Shown here piece by piece: positions 45,498 to 57,058 of a stretch of DNA of 64,000 bases. Source of the DNA: Takashimella koratensis (taxonomy: Eukaryota > Basidiomycota > Tremellomycetes > Trichosporonales > Tetragoniomycetaceae); NCBI GenBank assembly GCA_003116875.1, contig BCKT01000003.1:127143-191142 (forward strand). Reading direction: 5' to 3'. How positions within the stretch are numbered: the stretch's first letter is position 1; each line of letters begins with the position of its first letter. A program made the position numbers and the translations under genes. The notes beneath the pieces are model-generated. The model worked only from the letters and a program-made list of their open reading frames with translations, was not told the origin of the DNA and searched no databases.

Positions 45498-46546
45498 ATT
45501 GTCGTGTGGATTGGGATAAGGCGGTGGGGTAGAGTAGGTATATAGCTGGGGGAAGTGGTGTTGTGGAAAGCCTTTGGTCTGGCTGGGTGGGTTGGTGGTG
45601 TGGACTCGAGACGAGCGGGTTGTTGGATCGTGGAGAGTCACCACATCTCGAAGGGTTATATGTGATTTCCAGCGCCGCTGTTTTCCACTGTGTCAGAACG
45701 ATATCGGCCCGCCGCACGACGTTCAGTGCGGTGTCTCGATTACGGCTATCAACGGTGAGCGAATGGTAAGTGGTCGATTGGTTGCGGTCGTGCGGGGAGG
45801 TTTACCAAGAGGAGTGGAGAGTGGAGGGAGAGAGAGTTTAGGAGGAGCTCCTCCCTTCCTCTTCTTTTTTTTATGGAACAAGGAGATTTTTTTTCGACGA
45901 ATTGGTGGACTGAAACCCTTACGCACTCCCTATCTCTCGTGGGGACCCAGCCCGACTCCGCTTAACCCGCCCTGGATTATCGGTCCGTTTGCGTCCGGTG
46001 CACGCGAGGGCGAGGTTGAGATCTGTAGGAAGCGCTTATTGGTCACGCGGTGAAAGTCAGGGAAATAAAGTCAGCTGACACCGATAAGCTCTGGCGAGCT
46101 CCTCTTGCCTCCAAGAGGCGGGGGACAGATCTGGCCTGCTCGAAAATGGACAAGAGCTCCTCTGTGTACGTCCATTAATTAGCGGTGCGAGTACTACGCA
46201 CGGACACGTGGGGACTGGAGGAGTGAGGAGAGTACAGAGAGGGAGAGCAGGTCAAGAGGTGTACAGTGTGGAGTGTGGACAAAGAGGAGCACCAATACAA
46301 GCCACATCATGCATGGCGGATGCAATTAGGTATGACAGTACAACATGGAGCCTTCGTACAGAATGGACAAATCATCGTACAGTAGAACATGGGCGTGTGG
46401 GCGTGCCGGTAGCCGTGAGCTGACACAACACCACTTAGATCTCGACACTGTGGCACTCGGTCCGACCTCCTTGACGGCCTCGCCTGGACTGTTCGTCCGA
46501 AGAGGTCCAGAACCAGTACAGGACTGAGACCCTCTCCCTCCTCCGC
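45498..46546. other. Intergenic region upstream of cluster carrier
   Basis: 1.05 kb between the carrier start and the regulator stop, both minus strand. It contains the 14-bp palindrome at 45841-45854 and two related half-site-like GAGCTCCTC sequences near 46096 and 46154. No gene is visible. Confidence 0.6.
45841..45854. promoter_or_regulatory. Palindrome GGAGGAGCTCCTCC, copy 1
   Basis: Perfect 14-bp inverted repeat 344 nt before the start of the Dal5-type carrier. Identical copies stand in two other promoters of the same cluster (50943 and 52175). Confidence 0.7.
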
Positions 46547-48781
46547 CTAGCTCTCCAACGAGGCGAGGCTCTTCGTGATGAGGCTACCCACTCCCCACCG
46601 CTCTCTCCTCCCAAACACCCCTTTCCCCCACTCCACCAGCGCCTGCGGCTCCTCCACCCCTATTGAGTTGAGCCTCGCCAGTGACCCGGCACGTAACAGC
46701 TGCCACGCGATCAGGAAGGCTTTAAACGCAAAGACCACGATCCAGGGAGGTTCACGAGTGATGTCGGTTGTCTCGTTGAGGTAACTCAGGAACCAACCAA
46801 TGTGGGGTTCGAGGGTCTCGGCAACAGGGGTGTACACACCCGACGCTTGGGTAGTCACCAAATAGGTTCTGTGATGTATCAATATGTGCTGCTCGGTTTG
46901 TAGAGCGTTGAGAAACCTACGCTGTTGCCAGCGCGCCGTCCAAACTAGATTCAACAATCCCGCTAGTATGTGATGGAGACCACATCAAAAGATCGATCAT
47001 AGCCATCTCCCATGTCGCCTCGACATTGAGGTAGTTGTTGCGGTCACCGGAGCGGGGTCGGATATCAGGTTCCATGAGTTTCAGCGACGCCTCAAGTGCC
47101 TGTAAGAGCACGAGTCAGGTCGCAACAACCCTGCTGTTGGTGAAGCTAACTCACCTCGCAGCGTTCTAGACACAGCCTCCCAGTCATTGTCGACCACCCC
47201 GACATCTCTCTTATACTTGACAGGAGGAAGTGCATGATATTATGCGATCCGGACGGTTCGAGGGAGATCGCCGGCTGACTAGGCGAGGGCGACAAGACCC
47301 CCCGTATCGCAGCAAAGTACCGCACGGATGGCTCTGTCCCCTTCGAAACGAGGTTACGGTGCGCCCATTCAGAGGCGGTGGGGATCGACCATAGTGCATC
47401 GGAGCAGGGCATGTCGTGTTTGATTTCAAGGTGGGACAGGGCGCGAGGGATAGAGAGGATGTGGTACCATGATGCGTCGAGCTGGTACATGGCCCACAGC
47501 GTTCTGAAATGATTAGTCGTGTTAGAAAAGTATGGGGCCTACCTCTTGTGCGACTCGGCCTTGACGAATTCTCGCCATAGCGAGTCCAGGTCGGACGTCG
47601 CTTTTGGGTTTGTGGGCAGCGGTTCTAGCAGACCTCCATATCTTGCAAGCTGGAAGTGTATCAGCATGGCTTGACATGTAAAACATTAGCCAACCCACTT
47701 CGATCGCCTTGGTGTGCATCCTCAGCCCGTAGACCGAATCACTCCCGCATCGGAACATGATAGAGTACGTCTGCAAGAGCAAATACGACTGAATCACAAC
47801 CAAGTTCCTCCCCGAATCCGCTGTGCTTCCATCATGGTTCATGACCATCTTCCTCGCTCGATGGAAACACTGCCAAGAGAATTCGTTGTCGTGTTTCGTA
47901 TCGTCCCCGTACTGGCATGCCACGCAGAGGATGCTGAGGAGAAGGTGGGCGGGGATATGGTCCGCGTCGAAGCTGGGTTTGTGGATGAACGGGAAGAGGT
48001 GGTTGATACGCGAGAAGAAGAGGTCGAGGCCGTGTGCGATCTCAGAGGGGGAGGGCCACCAATCTTGACGTGGTGAGAACGCTTCACTGGGTGTACTGGC
48101 GGTATAAGGAATAGAGTGAAACGCTGAAAAGGACAATGTCAGCTCTGATATCACATCTCGAAGAATGAAGAGCTGACCGTTGCTCAAGATGTCGTCCATG
48201 ACCGACGCGGCTGACATGATGTTCTCTGCCATCACCATCGTTTCCTTCATCGTTAGCGAGGCATTGGGGCAGCTATCTCACCTGTTGCGAATGCGTGGAC
48301 AACACAGAGGGTCCAGTTTGTTGAGCGAAGCTCGAGTTCCAACCTCCCGTCGGCATTGGCATCCTCTGATTAGATGTCGGGTCGAGTGTTGTTGATTGCG
48401 GTGACTTCTTCTCCCTCTCGGCGCCCGTTCCATCTGCTTCGTCTACAGCCCCACCCGAGATCTCTGGGTGCTTTCGCTTCACATGTCGCCGCCGAAGATC
48501 AGGTCGCGAGAAGGTGGTCGGACAGTGATGACATGGGAAGGTACTTGCTGACTCGACAGTCGTGTGTAATGCAGAGTGTCGCTTGAGGTTTTCCTAGAAT
48601 TGAGAACCGAGGAAGAGGTTAGTTTGATGCCAAGACGCAGGCGTGATGAGATACGTACATGCCGTGTGAATCGTTTCTGGCAGACGAGACACTGGAATGG
48701 CTGAAGTCCCTGTGCGGCAGTAATGTCTTCGCTAGACGTCGGGAGGCCCGTCTGATACAGCTCGACGCGAACGGCGGGCAT
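46547..48781 (-). CDS. C2H2 zinc-finger transcription factor with fungal_trans domain
   Basis: Probable pathway-specific regulator acting in the nucleus. The N-terminal part has two C2H2 fingers: FQCLVCQKRFTRH spliced to ENLKRHSALH, and FPCHHCPTTFSRPDLRRRH. A basic stretch (VKRKHPEI) and a Ser/Pro/Gln-rich linker follow. The body is the fungal-specific 'fungal_trans' helical domain: GLDLFFSRINHLFPFIHKPSF (its signature), LLSILCVACQYGDD, YLLLQTYSIMFRCGSDSVYGLRM, TLWAMYQLDASW and a helical C-terminus ending SLASLES. The exons I joined are in frame. Its place between carrier and enzymes makes it the likely regulator of the cluster; no palindrome is seen in its own promoter. Confidence 0.82.
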
Positions 48782-49173
48782 AGTGGGTTGTTTTGAGAGC
48801 GGCGTAGGAAGATGAGATATGTGGAAGAAGGTGAAGCGGGGAAAAGGGCCAAGGGGAGAAAAAGGGCAGAGTCAGATGTCCAGGGTCAGTCAGTCTGTGG
48901 CTTACTCAAAATGCAGTGGTTAACCGGGGCCGATCTGGGGCGGGCACCAATCACGCTGCTTGTTTCTCTGTAACATCATTCGTATGCAAAGGTGAGAACA
49001 TGCCATCACGGTCAACATCTCACCGCCGCCAAAGTCAGATTGAACGTCATGCATGAAGAAAAGTTGTATACAGCAAGAGAAAACAAAACCGGTGCTCCGC
49101 ATACAAAAACAACTACGACCACTACCAACTGAGATATCCCAATCTAACTTTGTCATTCATTCCAAGAGCCGAA
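48782..49173. other. Intergenic region upstream of regulator
   Basis: 392 nt between the dioxygenase stop and the regulator start. Nothing recognised. Confidence 0.45.
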
Positions 49174-50645
49174 CTAAACGGGGAGGAGAACCTTGACGCC
49201 AAAGTACTCGCGCTGCTGCATGAGCTTTCCGTTGACGATGACTTGGTCAGCGCCGATTCGGTTACGCTCCTGGTCGGTCGGGTCGGTGGCCTCGGCGATC
49301 TGGATCTCACGCCACTGCTGGTTGGTCGGAACCTGGAAAAGTCAGCCAGGGATTATGGATGATGCGCAAAGTAAAGACTCACGGGCATGCCACGGTCCAT
49401 TTGTGCCTTGAACTCCTTGTAGACACCCTGCTCCTCAACGCAACCTTCTCGCTGGATAAGAGGTGATGCTGAGGTCTCTGTCAGTAACGTGTCCGCATCG
49501 CAGAGGTACTGATACTGTTTGTACTCACCGGCTGCTGGGGTCATGCGGAGGTCACCGACACTGCTGTTGAAAAGAACCAACGAGAGACGCTCCTCGTGGA
49601 GCTGGTCCGCTGGGGGCTTGTAGACACGGTGACGAGTAGCCTTGAAGTGACCACCCGAGACGATCTCGAGCGTCTCGCCAATGTTGATAACCAACGCTCC
49701 GGGGCGGTAAGGGACGTAGTGCCAAGCCTCGTCCCTGCCCCAGATCTGGAGACAAGAGATGGGGACGGAGAAGAGGAGAGTGGTCATGCCAAAGTCGGTG
49801 TGACCGTGCATACGAAGACCCTTGGACGCCTCCTCGGTCTTCTTCTCAACGGGTCGGAAAAGAGCGTGGCGGAAATAGCCCTCGCCAGTCGGGGTGCCGT
49901 GGGACTGGACGTGCTGGTAGAGGTAGTCGTCGGGGAGCTCGAGTACGCGAGAGAAGAGGGTGAGGAGTCGGCGGTTGACCGATTGAGTGAGGTACTGCGG
50001 TGGAGTCAGTGATGTGGCCTGGAGGTAAGAAGGGAGAAACTAACGTTGCAGAACGCCTCGATCTCGTCCATGAAGGGGTGCATACAGGTGGGGATGAAAG
50101 AGGCGTCGTTCCACTCGCGTGGGTACCAGTTGAACTGCTCAATGCCGTCAGGCTGGCCACGGAAGCGCTGTGATTTGGTCAGCAATGTTACTAGGCTAAG
50201 TTCTTTATGGACTCACCTTGAAGCCGTAGGGGTGCTTGTAGCCAGACCAGCGACCAGTGTCCGGGTCGAAGAGAAGACGCTCCTTGTCTTCCTCGGTGAT
50301 GTTATTGTACAAGTACTGAGCGAGGGAGAACTGCCTGTGGAGCTAGGGTCGGAGTCAGCAACTCTGCCACCCCTAAACGGCTGGACGCCAAGTGCTCACC
50401 TGCTCAAGAGAGATACCGTAGTTCTCGAGGAACAAGAATCCGTCATCTCGGATCGCAGTCTTGACCATGGCGACGAGGTCAGCGATGACCTTGGGATCGT
50501 CCGAGTCAAGAAGAGAGAGGTCGATCGTGCGGAGGTCGGCAAAGTTGTGCTTCTCCTTGGTGGCAGGAGGAGGAACCCAGTCGGCAACGAAGGGCTTACC
50601 CTCGAGCGTTGGTGCAGGTGGGTTGAACAAGGGAGTCTGGGTCAT
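49174..50645 (-). CDS. Isopenicillin-N-synthase-like 2OG-Fe(II) dioxygenase
   Basis: Iron- and 2-oxoglutarate-dependent oxygenase of the IPNS/flavonol-synthase fold. The N-terminal DIOX_N region begins MTQTPLFNPPAPTLEG and includes TIDLSLLDSDDP and AIRDDGFLFLENYGISLEQ. The catalytic core has the iron triad in RMHGHTDFGMTTLL (His-x-Asp) and FKATRHRVYKP (distal His), then RLSLVLF, whose Arg holds the 2OG carboxylate. The last exon ends REYFGVKVLLPV with TAG at 49174. Five or so short introns join in frame. Fungal relatives include thymine hydroxylase-type and secondary-metabolism enzymes; the substrate is not readable. It shares its promoter with the RidA gene. Confidence 0.87.
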
Positions 50646-50942
50646 GTTGAGTATGGGAGTTGGATAGGAGGAGGCAGGAGTAACGTGGTGGGAGGCAAAG
50701 TGGTGGTTATGTCGATAAAGTGGTTGACATTTATACAGCTCTCGCGAAATGGACTTGTCTTGCGATTGGACTTCGGGTCTCGCCGCGGCTGACCTAGACT
50801 GCACCCGAGTTTGTAGCGTGTCGACATGCATGCTCACTCCTCCTGTCATATGTCGAGCTGTCCGGGGCCCTCGAGGTCTGCTCCGCCTCTTGAGACCCGG
50901 TTAAGTTGGGAACAATGGGGTCTGCTCACCGGCGACTAAACG

Positions 50943-50956
50943 GGAGGAGCTCCTCC
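50943..50956. promoter_or_regulatory. Palindrome GGAGGAGCTCCTCC, copy 2
   Basis: Perfect 14-bp inverted repeat in the 566-nt divergent promoter, 298 nt from the dioxygenase start and about 256 nt from the RidA start. CTCC-rich sequence continues to about 51030. Confidence 0.7.
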
Positions 50957-51211
50957 GATTCCCTTTCCCCACCAGCCCTGACCACTCCTCCGACACCCTC
51001 CTCCTAGTTGGCCTCCTCCTCCGCTTCGAAATCTTTGCATTGTCAGTGGACGACGGTCGACCTCGATGTCGCTTGGACAAGAGCGATCGTGAAAGTCCAG
51101 GACGACGTGGTTGTGGAAGTATAAGAACCGCAGGGATGACTTGACGCGTGCATTAGATCCCCAAACCGCTTCACTGTCTCAATCAAACCAACTCAACTCT
51201 CCAACGCCAAA

Positions 51212-51745
51212 ATGTCCCGCCAACTCGTCAGCAGCGAAAAGTTCCCCACCAAGCCGCACAACTGTGAGTAAATGCCTAAGGAGAGTTGCTTGACGTGGAG
51301 AGCTGTGCTGACCAGTGCAGGCCCGGCTGTCAAGGTCCCCGGCCTCGTCTTCTGCGCTGGCCAGACCGCTACCGGCGAGATCCGCCAGGCGACCCGCACC
51401 GTCCTCCAGAACCTCAAGGAGGTCCTCGAGCTCTCTGGCTCGTCCCTTGACAAGGTCGTCAAGTACAACGGTGAGTATCAACACGGGCCTCGGAAGCTGT
51501 CACGGTTGATATTGACCTCATCGCAGTCTACCTCGCCGACATGGCCGACTTTGCCGCCATGAACGAGGAGTACATTGCTGTAAGTGTCTTCCCAGGGCCA
51601 GCCGGACCATTGAGACCCTCCGGCAGCAACGACTGACAACCTACAGTTCCTTCCCTCGGCTATGCCCTCGCGCACCTGCATCCAGGCTGGCCAGCTCCCT
51701 GGTGCCGGCACCGTCATCGAGATCGAGTGCATTGCCCAGGCCTAA
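51212..51745 (+). CDS. RidA/YjgF-family enamine/imine deaminase
   Basis: Small protein of the RidA family, which hydrolyses reactive 2-imino or enamino acids to 2-oxo acids. MSRQLVSSEKFPTKPHN leads through an intron to PAVKVPGLVFCAGQTATGEI, then LKEVLELSGSSLDKVVKYN, VYLADMADFAAMNEEYIA and FLPSAMPSRTCIQAGQLPGAGTVIEIECIAQA. The Arg of SRTC is the conserved substrate-carboxylate Arg of the family. Length (about 120 residues) is normal. Divergent from the dioxygenase and next to an aldolase; an imine intermediate in the cluster's pathway would explain its presence (inference). Confidence 0.9.
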
Positions 51746-52510
51746 AAGCTTGACGCTCCGCTGAGACTCGTCTCGTCCAAAATCAACCCATTCATAGAGC
51801 CTGAGCCCATTCGTACCATACCATCTGCATGCATGTGTGTCTCCTGTATCTCCAAAGCTACATGCCAGTCCGTGACAGAGCAGTGCGGACGGTGACCGTT
51901 CTCATTGAATTGTACCGGACGAGAAGCGGCAGCCTTGGTCGCCTCGGACTTGTCATTTCGCAGCGATTGTCCTCCGCCGCCATTCTCAAACTCAGACAAG
52001 TTCCATCGTCTTCCTCAACCTTCATCTCGTCTAGCCCTTCGTCATTGCCCCATCCCTTCCCTCATCCTCCTCTCCCGGCGTCGACGCTAGACGACGGTCG
52101 GTTCGGCGCCATCCCCAACCTGCATTCTCCGGTTAAAAGTCTCGACGGACCAACGACCTACCGAGAAACAAGAGGGAGGAGCTCCTCCCACTCTCCCCTT
52201 CTCCCTCGGACCGTCGACTCCGACCCTGGCTCTCCCAAATCGCAACTCTCTCATTCGGCAACTCTTAGCCTGACTTCACCGCTCAACACCGACGCATGAG
52301 GAGCTCCCGGTGTTCACGACCCCGCGACGACGGCATGTCGGCACCTGACCCATCTGCAAAGCCGGCGTACGCCGAGCGAGACGTGTTTAAAGTCGGTCGG
52401 CGAGACAGCTGGTCGCTGTTGTCTTCCCCTCATCACTATCTCTCCCATCACTCCCAGCTCCACTCCACCTTCTCCACCACCACCACCAACACCACCTTCT
52501 CTAGCCCAAC
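51746..52510. other. Intergenic region upstream of aldolase 2
   Basis: 765 nt between RidA and aldolase 2. It holds palindrome copy 3 at 52174-52189 and a CT/CCA-rich stretch just before the aldolase start. No gene is visible. Confidence 0.55.
52174..52189. promoter_or_regulatory. Palindrome GGGAGGAGCTCCTCCC, copy 3
   Basis: Perfect 16-bp inverted repeat containing the 14-bp core (52175-52188), about 336 nt before the aldolase 2 start. Confidence 0.7.
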
Positions 52511-53575
52511 ATGACTGTCACCAACGGAACCAGCGAGTGGCCTACTGCCCACACCACCACCATCCAGAACTCGCGTCTCAAGATGCTCAACGCGCTCAAG
52601 GCGGGCGAGAAGCCGATGATGACCTTCATGGCCATCCCCTCGGTTCGCCAGGCCCAAATCGTCGCTCTCACTGGTCTCGACGTGAGTTGGTTCGAGATCA
52701 AGCAGCTACCTCAACCCTTCCTCTAGCTGAGAATGGTGCTGACTCCTCTCCCAGGGCATCATCATTGACTGCGAGCACGGGCACATCGGCGACGACTCGA
52801 TGCACAACTCGGTCTCTGCCATCGCCGCCCTCGGTGTCAGCCCCATCATCCGTATTCGTGGCCCTCTCCCCGACCTCATCAAGCGCGCTCTCGACACTGG
52901 TGCCCAGTGAGTAGCTCCGTCTAGTCCTTGTTCTAGATTTCCTCACATCCCGAGCCAGCGGACTGTGCTGACTCTTCCAGCGGCATCATGGTCCCTCAGA
53001 TCAACAACGCCGAGGAGGCCCGCACCGTCGTCAACTACTCCAAATTCCCCCCCCAGGGTCTCCGTGGTCAGGGCTCTGCTTTCCCCGCTATCGCTCACGG
53101 TCTCACTATCCCCGAGTACATGAAGTCGGCCAACCAGACGCTCTTGACTATGGTCCAGATCGAGACCCGAGCGGGTGTTGAGAACGTTGAGGAGATCTGC
53201 GCTGTCCCGGGTGTTGGTGAGTACCTCTTCTAACCACCCACCTCCTTCCGTCTTCTTTCTCAGTCTCCCAAGTCTCCTCCTAGTCATCCTAGCGACGTAC
53301 TGACGGACTCAGACGTCGTCTTCATCGGCCCCAACGACCTCGCCCAGTCCCTTCTTGGTTACGTCCCTGCCCGGGGCGACGAGCCCGAGTTTGTCGCTGC
53401 TATCGACAAGATCGTCGCCGCTGCACGGAAAAACGGCAAGTGGGTCAGCCGACTGGTCAACAACGGTACTCTCGCCAAGGAGGCTAAGAAGACTTTCGAC
53501 ACCCTCGCGATCACCGGGGACACCAAGGCCATTCAGAACTGGTACATTGGCGAACTTGACATTGCTCGATCGTAA
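52511..53575 (+). CDS. HpcH/HpaI-family aldolase (paralog 2)
   Basis: Class II pyruvate-type aldolase, paralog of the minus-strand gene at 26982-27996, with the same three intron sites. MTVTNGTSEWPTAHTTTIQ precedes ALKAGEKPMMTFMAIPSV, TGLD/GIIIDCEHGHIGD, VSPIIRIRGP, GIMVPQINNAEEA, LRGQGSAFPAIAHGLTIPEY, MVQIETRAGVENVE (metal Glu) and VFIGPNDLAQSLLGYVPA (metal Asp). Its C-terminal part (KWVSRLVNNGTLAKEAKK) diverges from paralog 1 (KVGILVTDGVQAAEFSK), so the substrate end may differ. It stops at 53575. A perfect palindrome lies upstream, linking it to the carrier, dioxygenase and RidA genes. Confidence 0.9.
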
Positions 53576-54008
53576 ACATGGAGCAGACTGTGCTCCTGTC
53601 TTCTCGGTGCTGCCTGATAGATATTCCCGTCCGTGTACCAGCTGTATGCATACCTTGGTTTGAACTCGCTCCGAACCGTCCTCGTCGCTAACAATATGAC
53701 TGTCCTCGCGGGCTCGCCCTCGTCGGTCAACGAAGACATCAGCTGGCGTGCACTCGCCCCGCCCCCTGTTGACATGACTTGACTCCAAACGATCCGCGTG
53801 TGGGTGGACGACGACAATCACTAGGCTCATCGCCCATGCCTCGCCATCAATAGGTTCCACACTCCGAGTTTCCCCAGTTCCGAGTCTTGCCGCCCAGCCA
53901 ACAGCCATGCTTGAGATCCGCTCTCGTCTTCATCCTCACCATCCTTCCCACTTCCTCTTCCAGTCGGGATAGCTCCACCAATCAATCTATCGACCCTCCG
54001 AATCGGAG
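53576..54008. other. Intergenic region
   Basis: 433 nt between aldolase 2 and the APH-like array. The minus-strand open frame here has no protein character. Confidence 0.45.
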
Positions 54009-55418
54009 ATGACGATGGCGATCAACATTCTTCGTCGTCACTCAACGAGAGAGATGGTGCCGTTTTGCAGCTCTGCCAACCTCGCTTCAACTGCAGCCCT
54101 CCTTCGCCCTGGTGATGGTCACACCGCCACCATGTCCGAGGTTCCTTTTCTGCAGACATTGACAGGCAGCCACCAAATCCACAAATCGATAGATTTGGAG
54201 GATGGGATGAGCTGCCTGGCAAGAGTCCGCAACACTGCAAGAGATGACGAGTCAGAGGGAGTGTTGACCGAGCTCGTCACAGTCAAGTCATTGCGCTCGG
54301 CGAAGTCTGTGTCCCGGAGATCTTCAGTCATGTTCCTGGTAAATCTCAGTCTAGTCAGTCTAGTCATGTGCTCTCGTCTCCAGTGATCTTACTCGAGCCA
54401 GTTATAGCTGACGTCCACAGTGGCGAACAGATGTGAATACTTCTTCCTCGAGAAGATCGAAATGTTCCGTCTCGGGGTTACTACCGTGACAACCCGAAGC
54501 TCAAGTCGACAACCTCCTCGATGGCTACCCAGACTACATGATCCAAGTCTCTACTGTAAACTTTTCGCTCACCGGATGTCTGCGTCGGAACCAGGATTAT
54601 AGCGCCCAAGATATTGGCCCTTTGGATAGCATATCTTCTACTCGTCGCTCCAACTTCCATTATAGGATAGTTCAAGTCGTACAGGGACCGGATTACCGCG
54701 TTGGAGACCTGGCAAGCCGAAACAGCTCCCTCGGCAGGCCATTACCTGGCGCGCCTGGAGTATCTCGACCTTCTGCAATATCCCATTTTCGATGACGACG
54801 GTCGATCCTACGTCATTCACGGAAATCCGAAACATGACACATTTTTGATCAAACCTGAGACTTGTTCTTTGGTCTCCATAATTGATTGGGAGCGGTAAGT
54901 AGGGGTGACTTTGCTGTGACCTTCCGACCTTTTACTGACATGACTCCAGGTCATTTGTTACAAGCATGGGCTAAGCGTTTGCTGATTCCCACTGCTTCAG
55001 GACACGATGATATGGTGGACAGGCGACAACACTCTCAGCCGGGAAGAACAAACCCTCGCCAGGATTTTGGACGCCACGCGCCAGCCGCAGCTCGCCAACT
55101 GCATTCGTAGCGGGAAAGCATTTCAACGCATGCACCATGCTATCCGAAATTTGCCGACTACCGACTCAAATCGATGGTTTGCGTCACCCTGTCACGGGTG
55201 AGGTATCGAATCCGGACGAGACGCGAATAGATTGGTTCATGCGTATGGCGGACAAAAACAAGGACGATGAGATGTTGAAAAAGTTATTAAAGGCTGAAGG
55301 TCGGCCTAAGCCCCGAGAGCTGGCGAGGAAGAAGAAGAACAAGACCCGTGTCTCCGCGGCTCCACTCGCACAGGTATACCTTGTAGGCGATGCAGAAACG
55401 ACTCAGAAGGCCGTGTAG
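54009..55418 (+). pseudogene. APH-like copy 1, multiply frameshifted relic
   Basis: Degenerate member of the tandem APH-fold family. Recognisable pieces in changing frames are ALLRPGDGHTATMSEVPF, DLEDGMSCLARVRN, VCVPEIFSHVP, ANRCEYFFLEKIEMFR, QVDNLLDGYPDYMIQVS, FDDDGRSYVIHGNPKHDTFL, SIIDWER, DNTLSREEQTLARILDATRQ and MADKNKDDEMLKKLL. Frame changes are needed near 54300, 54490, 54680 and 55130. The catalytic loop is altered further (HGN-P-K-H-D-T). Splice sites at the family positions are partly kept. It is not expected to make a working protein. Confidence 0.8.
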
Positions 55419-55573
55419 AGATCTTGTGTAGTCCCGACAACGAGTCCCAAAGGATGGAGAGTTGGAGGGCGCACGTTGACAAGTTTTTTCTCGTCACCAC
55501 CAAACACCATGGCCACCTGATTCAACTTGTTTTCAAGATCCTCACTTCTCCCTCACTCGCCACCGTGAACAGA

Positions 55574-56855
55574 ATGCCCGCTGACGCTTTTGGTCGAATC
55601 CCCGTCCCCGAGCTGCTTGAGAATATTATCGATTCTGACATCCCGAAACGCGCCGCACGCCTGCGCCCAGGACACGGTGCTCGTTTTGGTGACCTACCAA
55701 GCCCGAGAGATCACACTATGATGAGCGGCATGAACATCCACATCCCCATCGAGTTTGGCGATGGTATCACTTGGTTGGCTAGGGTTCACCAACTGAATGA
55801 CACGTCGGCGGAGGCGGTGATGAAGAGCGAAGTCGAGACGATGAAAGTTATGCTCACAGCCGGTCTGCGTGTACCCCAGGTGTATGGCAAAGTGTTCAAG
55901 TGTGAGTTGGACGAACTTAGCTTTACTGAATGAGTTGAGAATGCTAACGCGCCTGGTAGTGAACAACGGGTGCCCTTACGTCTTTCTAGAAAAGATCAAC
56001 AACGTGCAAGCATGCCCAGCTCCCATCCATACGGGGTCGCTCAGCGAGGCTCAAATCGACGAGGTCATCGATGACATCGCCGATTTCCAAATCAAGCTGT
56101 CCTCTCTCTCGTTCCCCATGATCGGTTGCATTCAAGCCGCGGGCCCGCCGGCTGTCGTCGGACCTCTTTTGGTCCTTCCCAAAGGCTGTCCCGACGCCGT
56201 TGCGGGGCCTTTCAAGACATTCCGAGAGTGCTGGTTTGCGCGCATCGATTGGCACCTCTCCACCGAGGACCGCATTCCCGAGTATCTGTCATACCTCGAG
56301 CTTCGCGGGCTCATTCGCCACCCTGCCTACGATGACGCCTCTGACCGATTCTACATCCCTCACGGAGAATCCAAGGGCGACCACCTTCTCGTCCGACTGC
56401 CCGAAGGTTCCCTCGAAGCAGTGATCGACTGGGAATTGTGAGTTGCCACCAACTTACCTGCGCAATCGACCACGCTCTAACTCTCTACTCTTTTGCTTAG
56501 CTCCGAAGTTCGCACCCTCGGCGAAGCATTCGCGTCCCCTCTCGGCCTCTGGGGAGACTTACGCAAGGGTTTCTTCGGAGGCGTCAACATTCTCAGTCCT
56601 CAGGAGGAAAAGCTCGCGACCGCTTACGAGACCAAGGGCCGATCTGACCTCGCGAAATGCGTTCGTGAAGGCCGCAAGTACCAACGACTTCCTTATTGCC
56701 TGAGCGAGAAGTTGGACCTTGCCATGTTCAACGCCCTCGTCGAGGCCGTCACCGGTGGCAAACCGCCGACCGAGTCCGAGGAGGAGGAGTGGATCGCAAG
56801 GATGTCAATCAAGCACGCTGGCGACGAGAAACTTCAGAGTTTGCTGGGTGCCTAA
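55574..56855 (+). CDS. APH-fold phosphotransferase-like protein, copy 2
   Basis: Intact member, 386 residues; exons 55574-55901, 55960-56437 and 56501-56855. N-lobe: MMSGMNIHIPIEFGDGITW followed by LARVHQ and SEVETMKVMLTAGLRVPQVY. Linker: NNGCPYVFLEKI. C-lobe: FPMIGCIQAAGPP, AGPFKTFRECWFARIDWHL, RFYIPHGESKGDHLLV (catalytic loop, His244-Gly-Glu246...Asp250-His251) and VIDWE (Asp266, the Mg-binding aspartate). Canonical APH/choline-kinase loops read HGDxxxxN, so the catalytic Asp is Glu and the Asn is His. The C-terminal helical part is REGRKYQRLPYCLSEK ... KLQSLLGA. It could be an active variant kinase or a pseudokinase. Confidence 0.85.
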
Positions 56856-57048
56856 GATGATGATGCTCGGGCAGCAATGGCAGCCGCTGCGTAAAGTCCC
56901 TCCTTCCTTAGTTCACCTTTGTATATCATGCAAACCGGTCTCATGCCTCGAAGTGTACTCTGGCTCCATTTACTCTACTGTCCATTGCTCCTCGCTGGCA
57001 AGGGTGAGACTCATCCTCTTTGCGTGCTGACTCCTACACGCCCCATCT

Positions 57049-57058
57049 AAAGGACCCC
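57049..57058 (+). promoter_or_regulatory. AAAGGACCCC element upstream of APH copy 3
   Basis: Ten-base element 219 nt before the start codon; the same string lies upstream of copies 4 (eight bases), 5 and 6 at similar distance. Confidence 0.45.
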
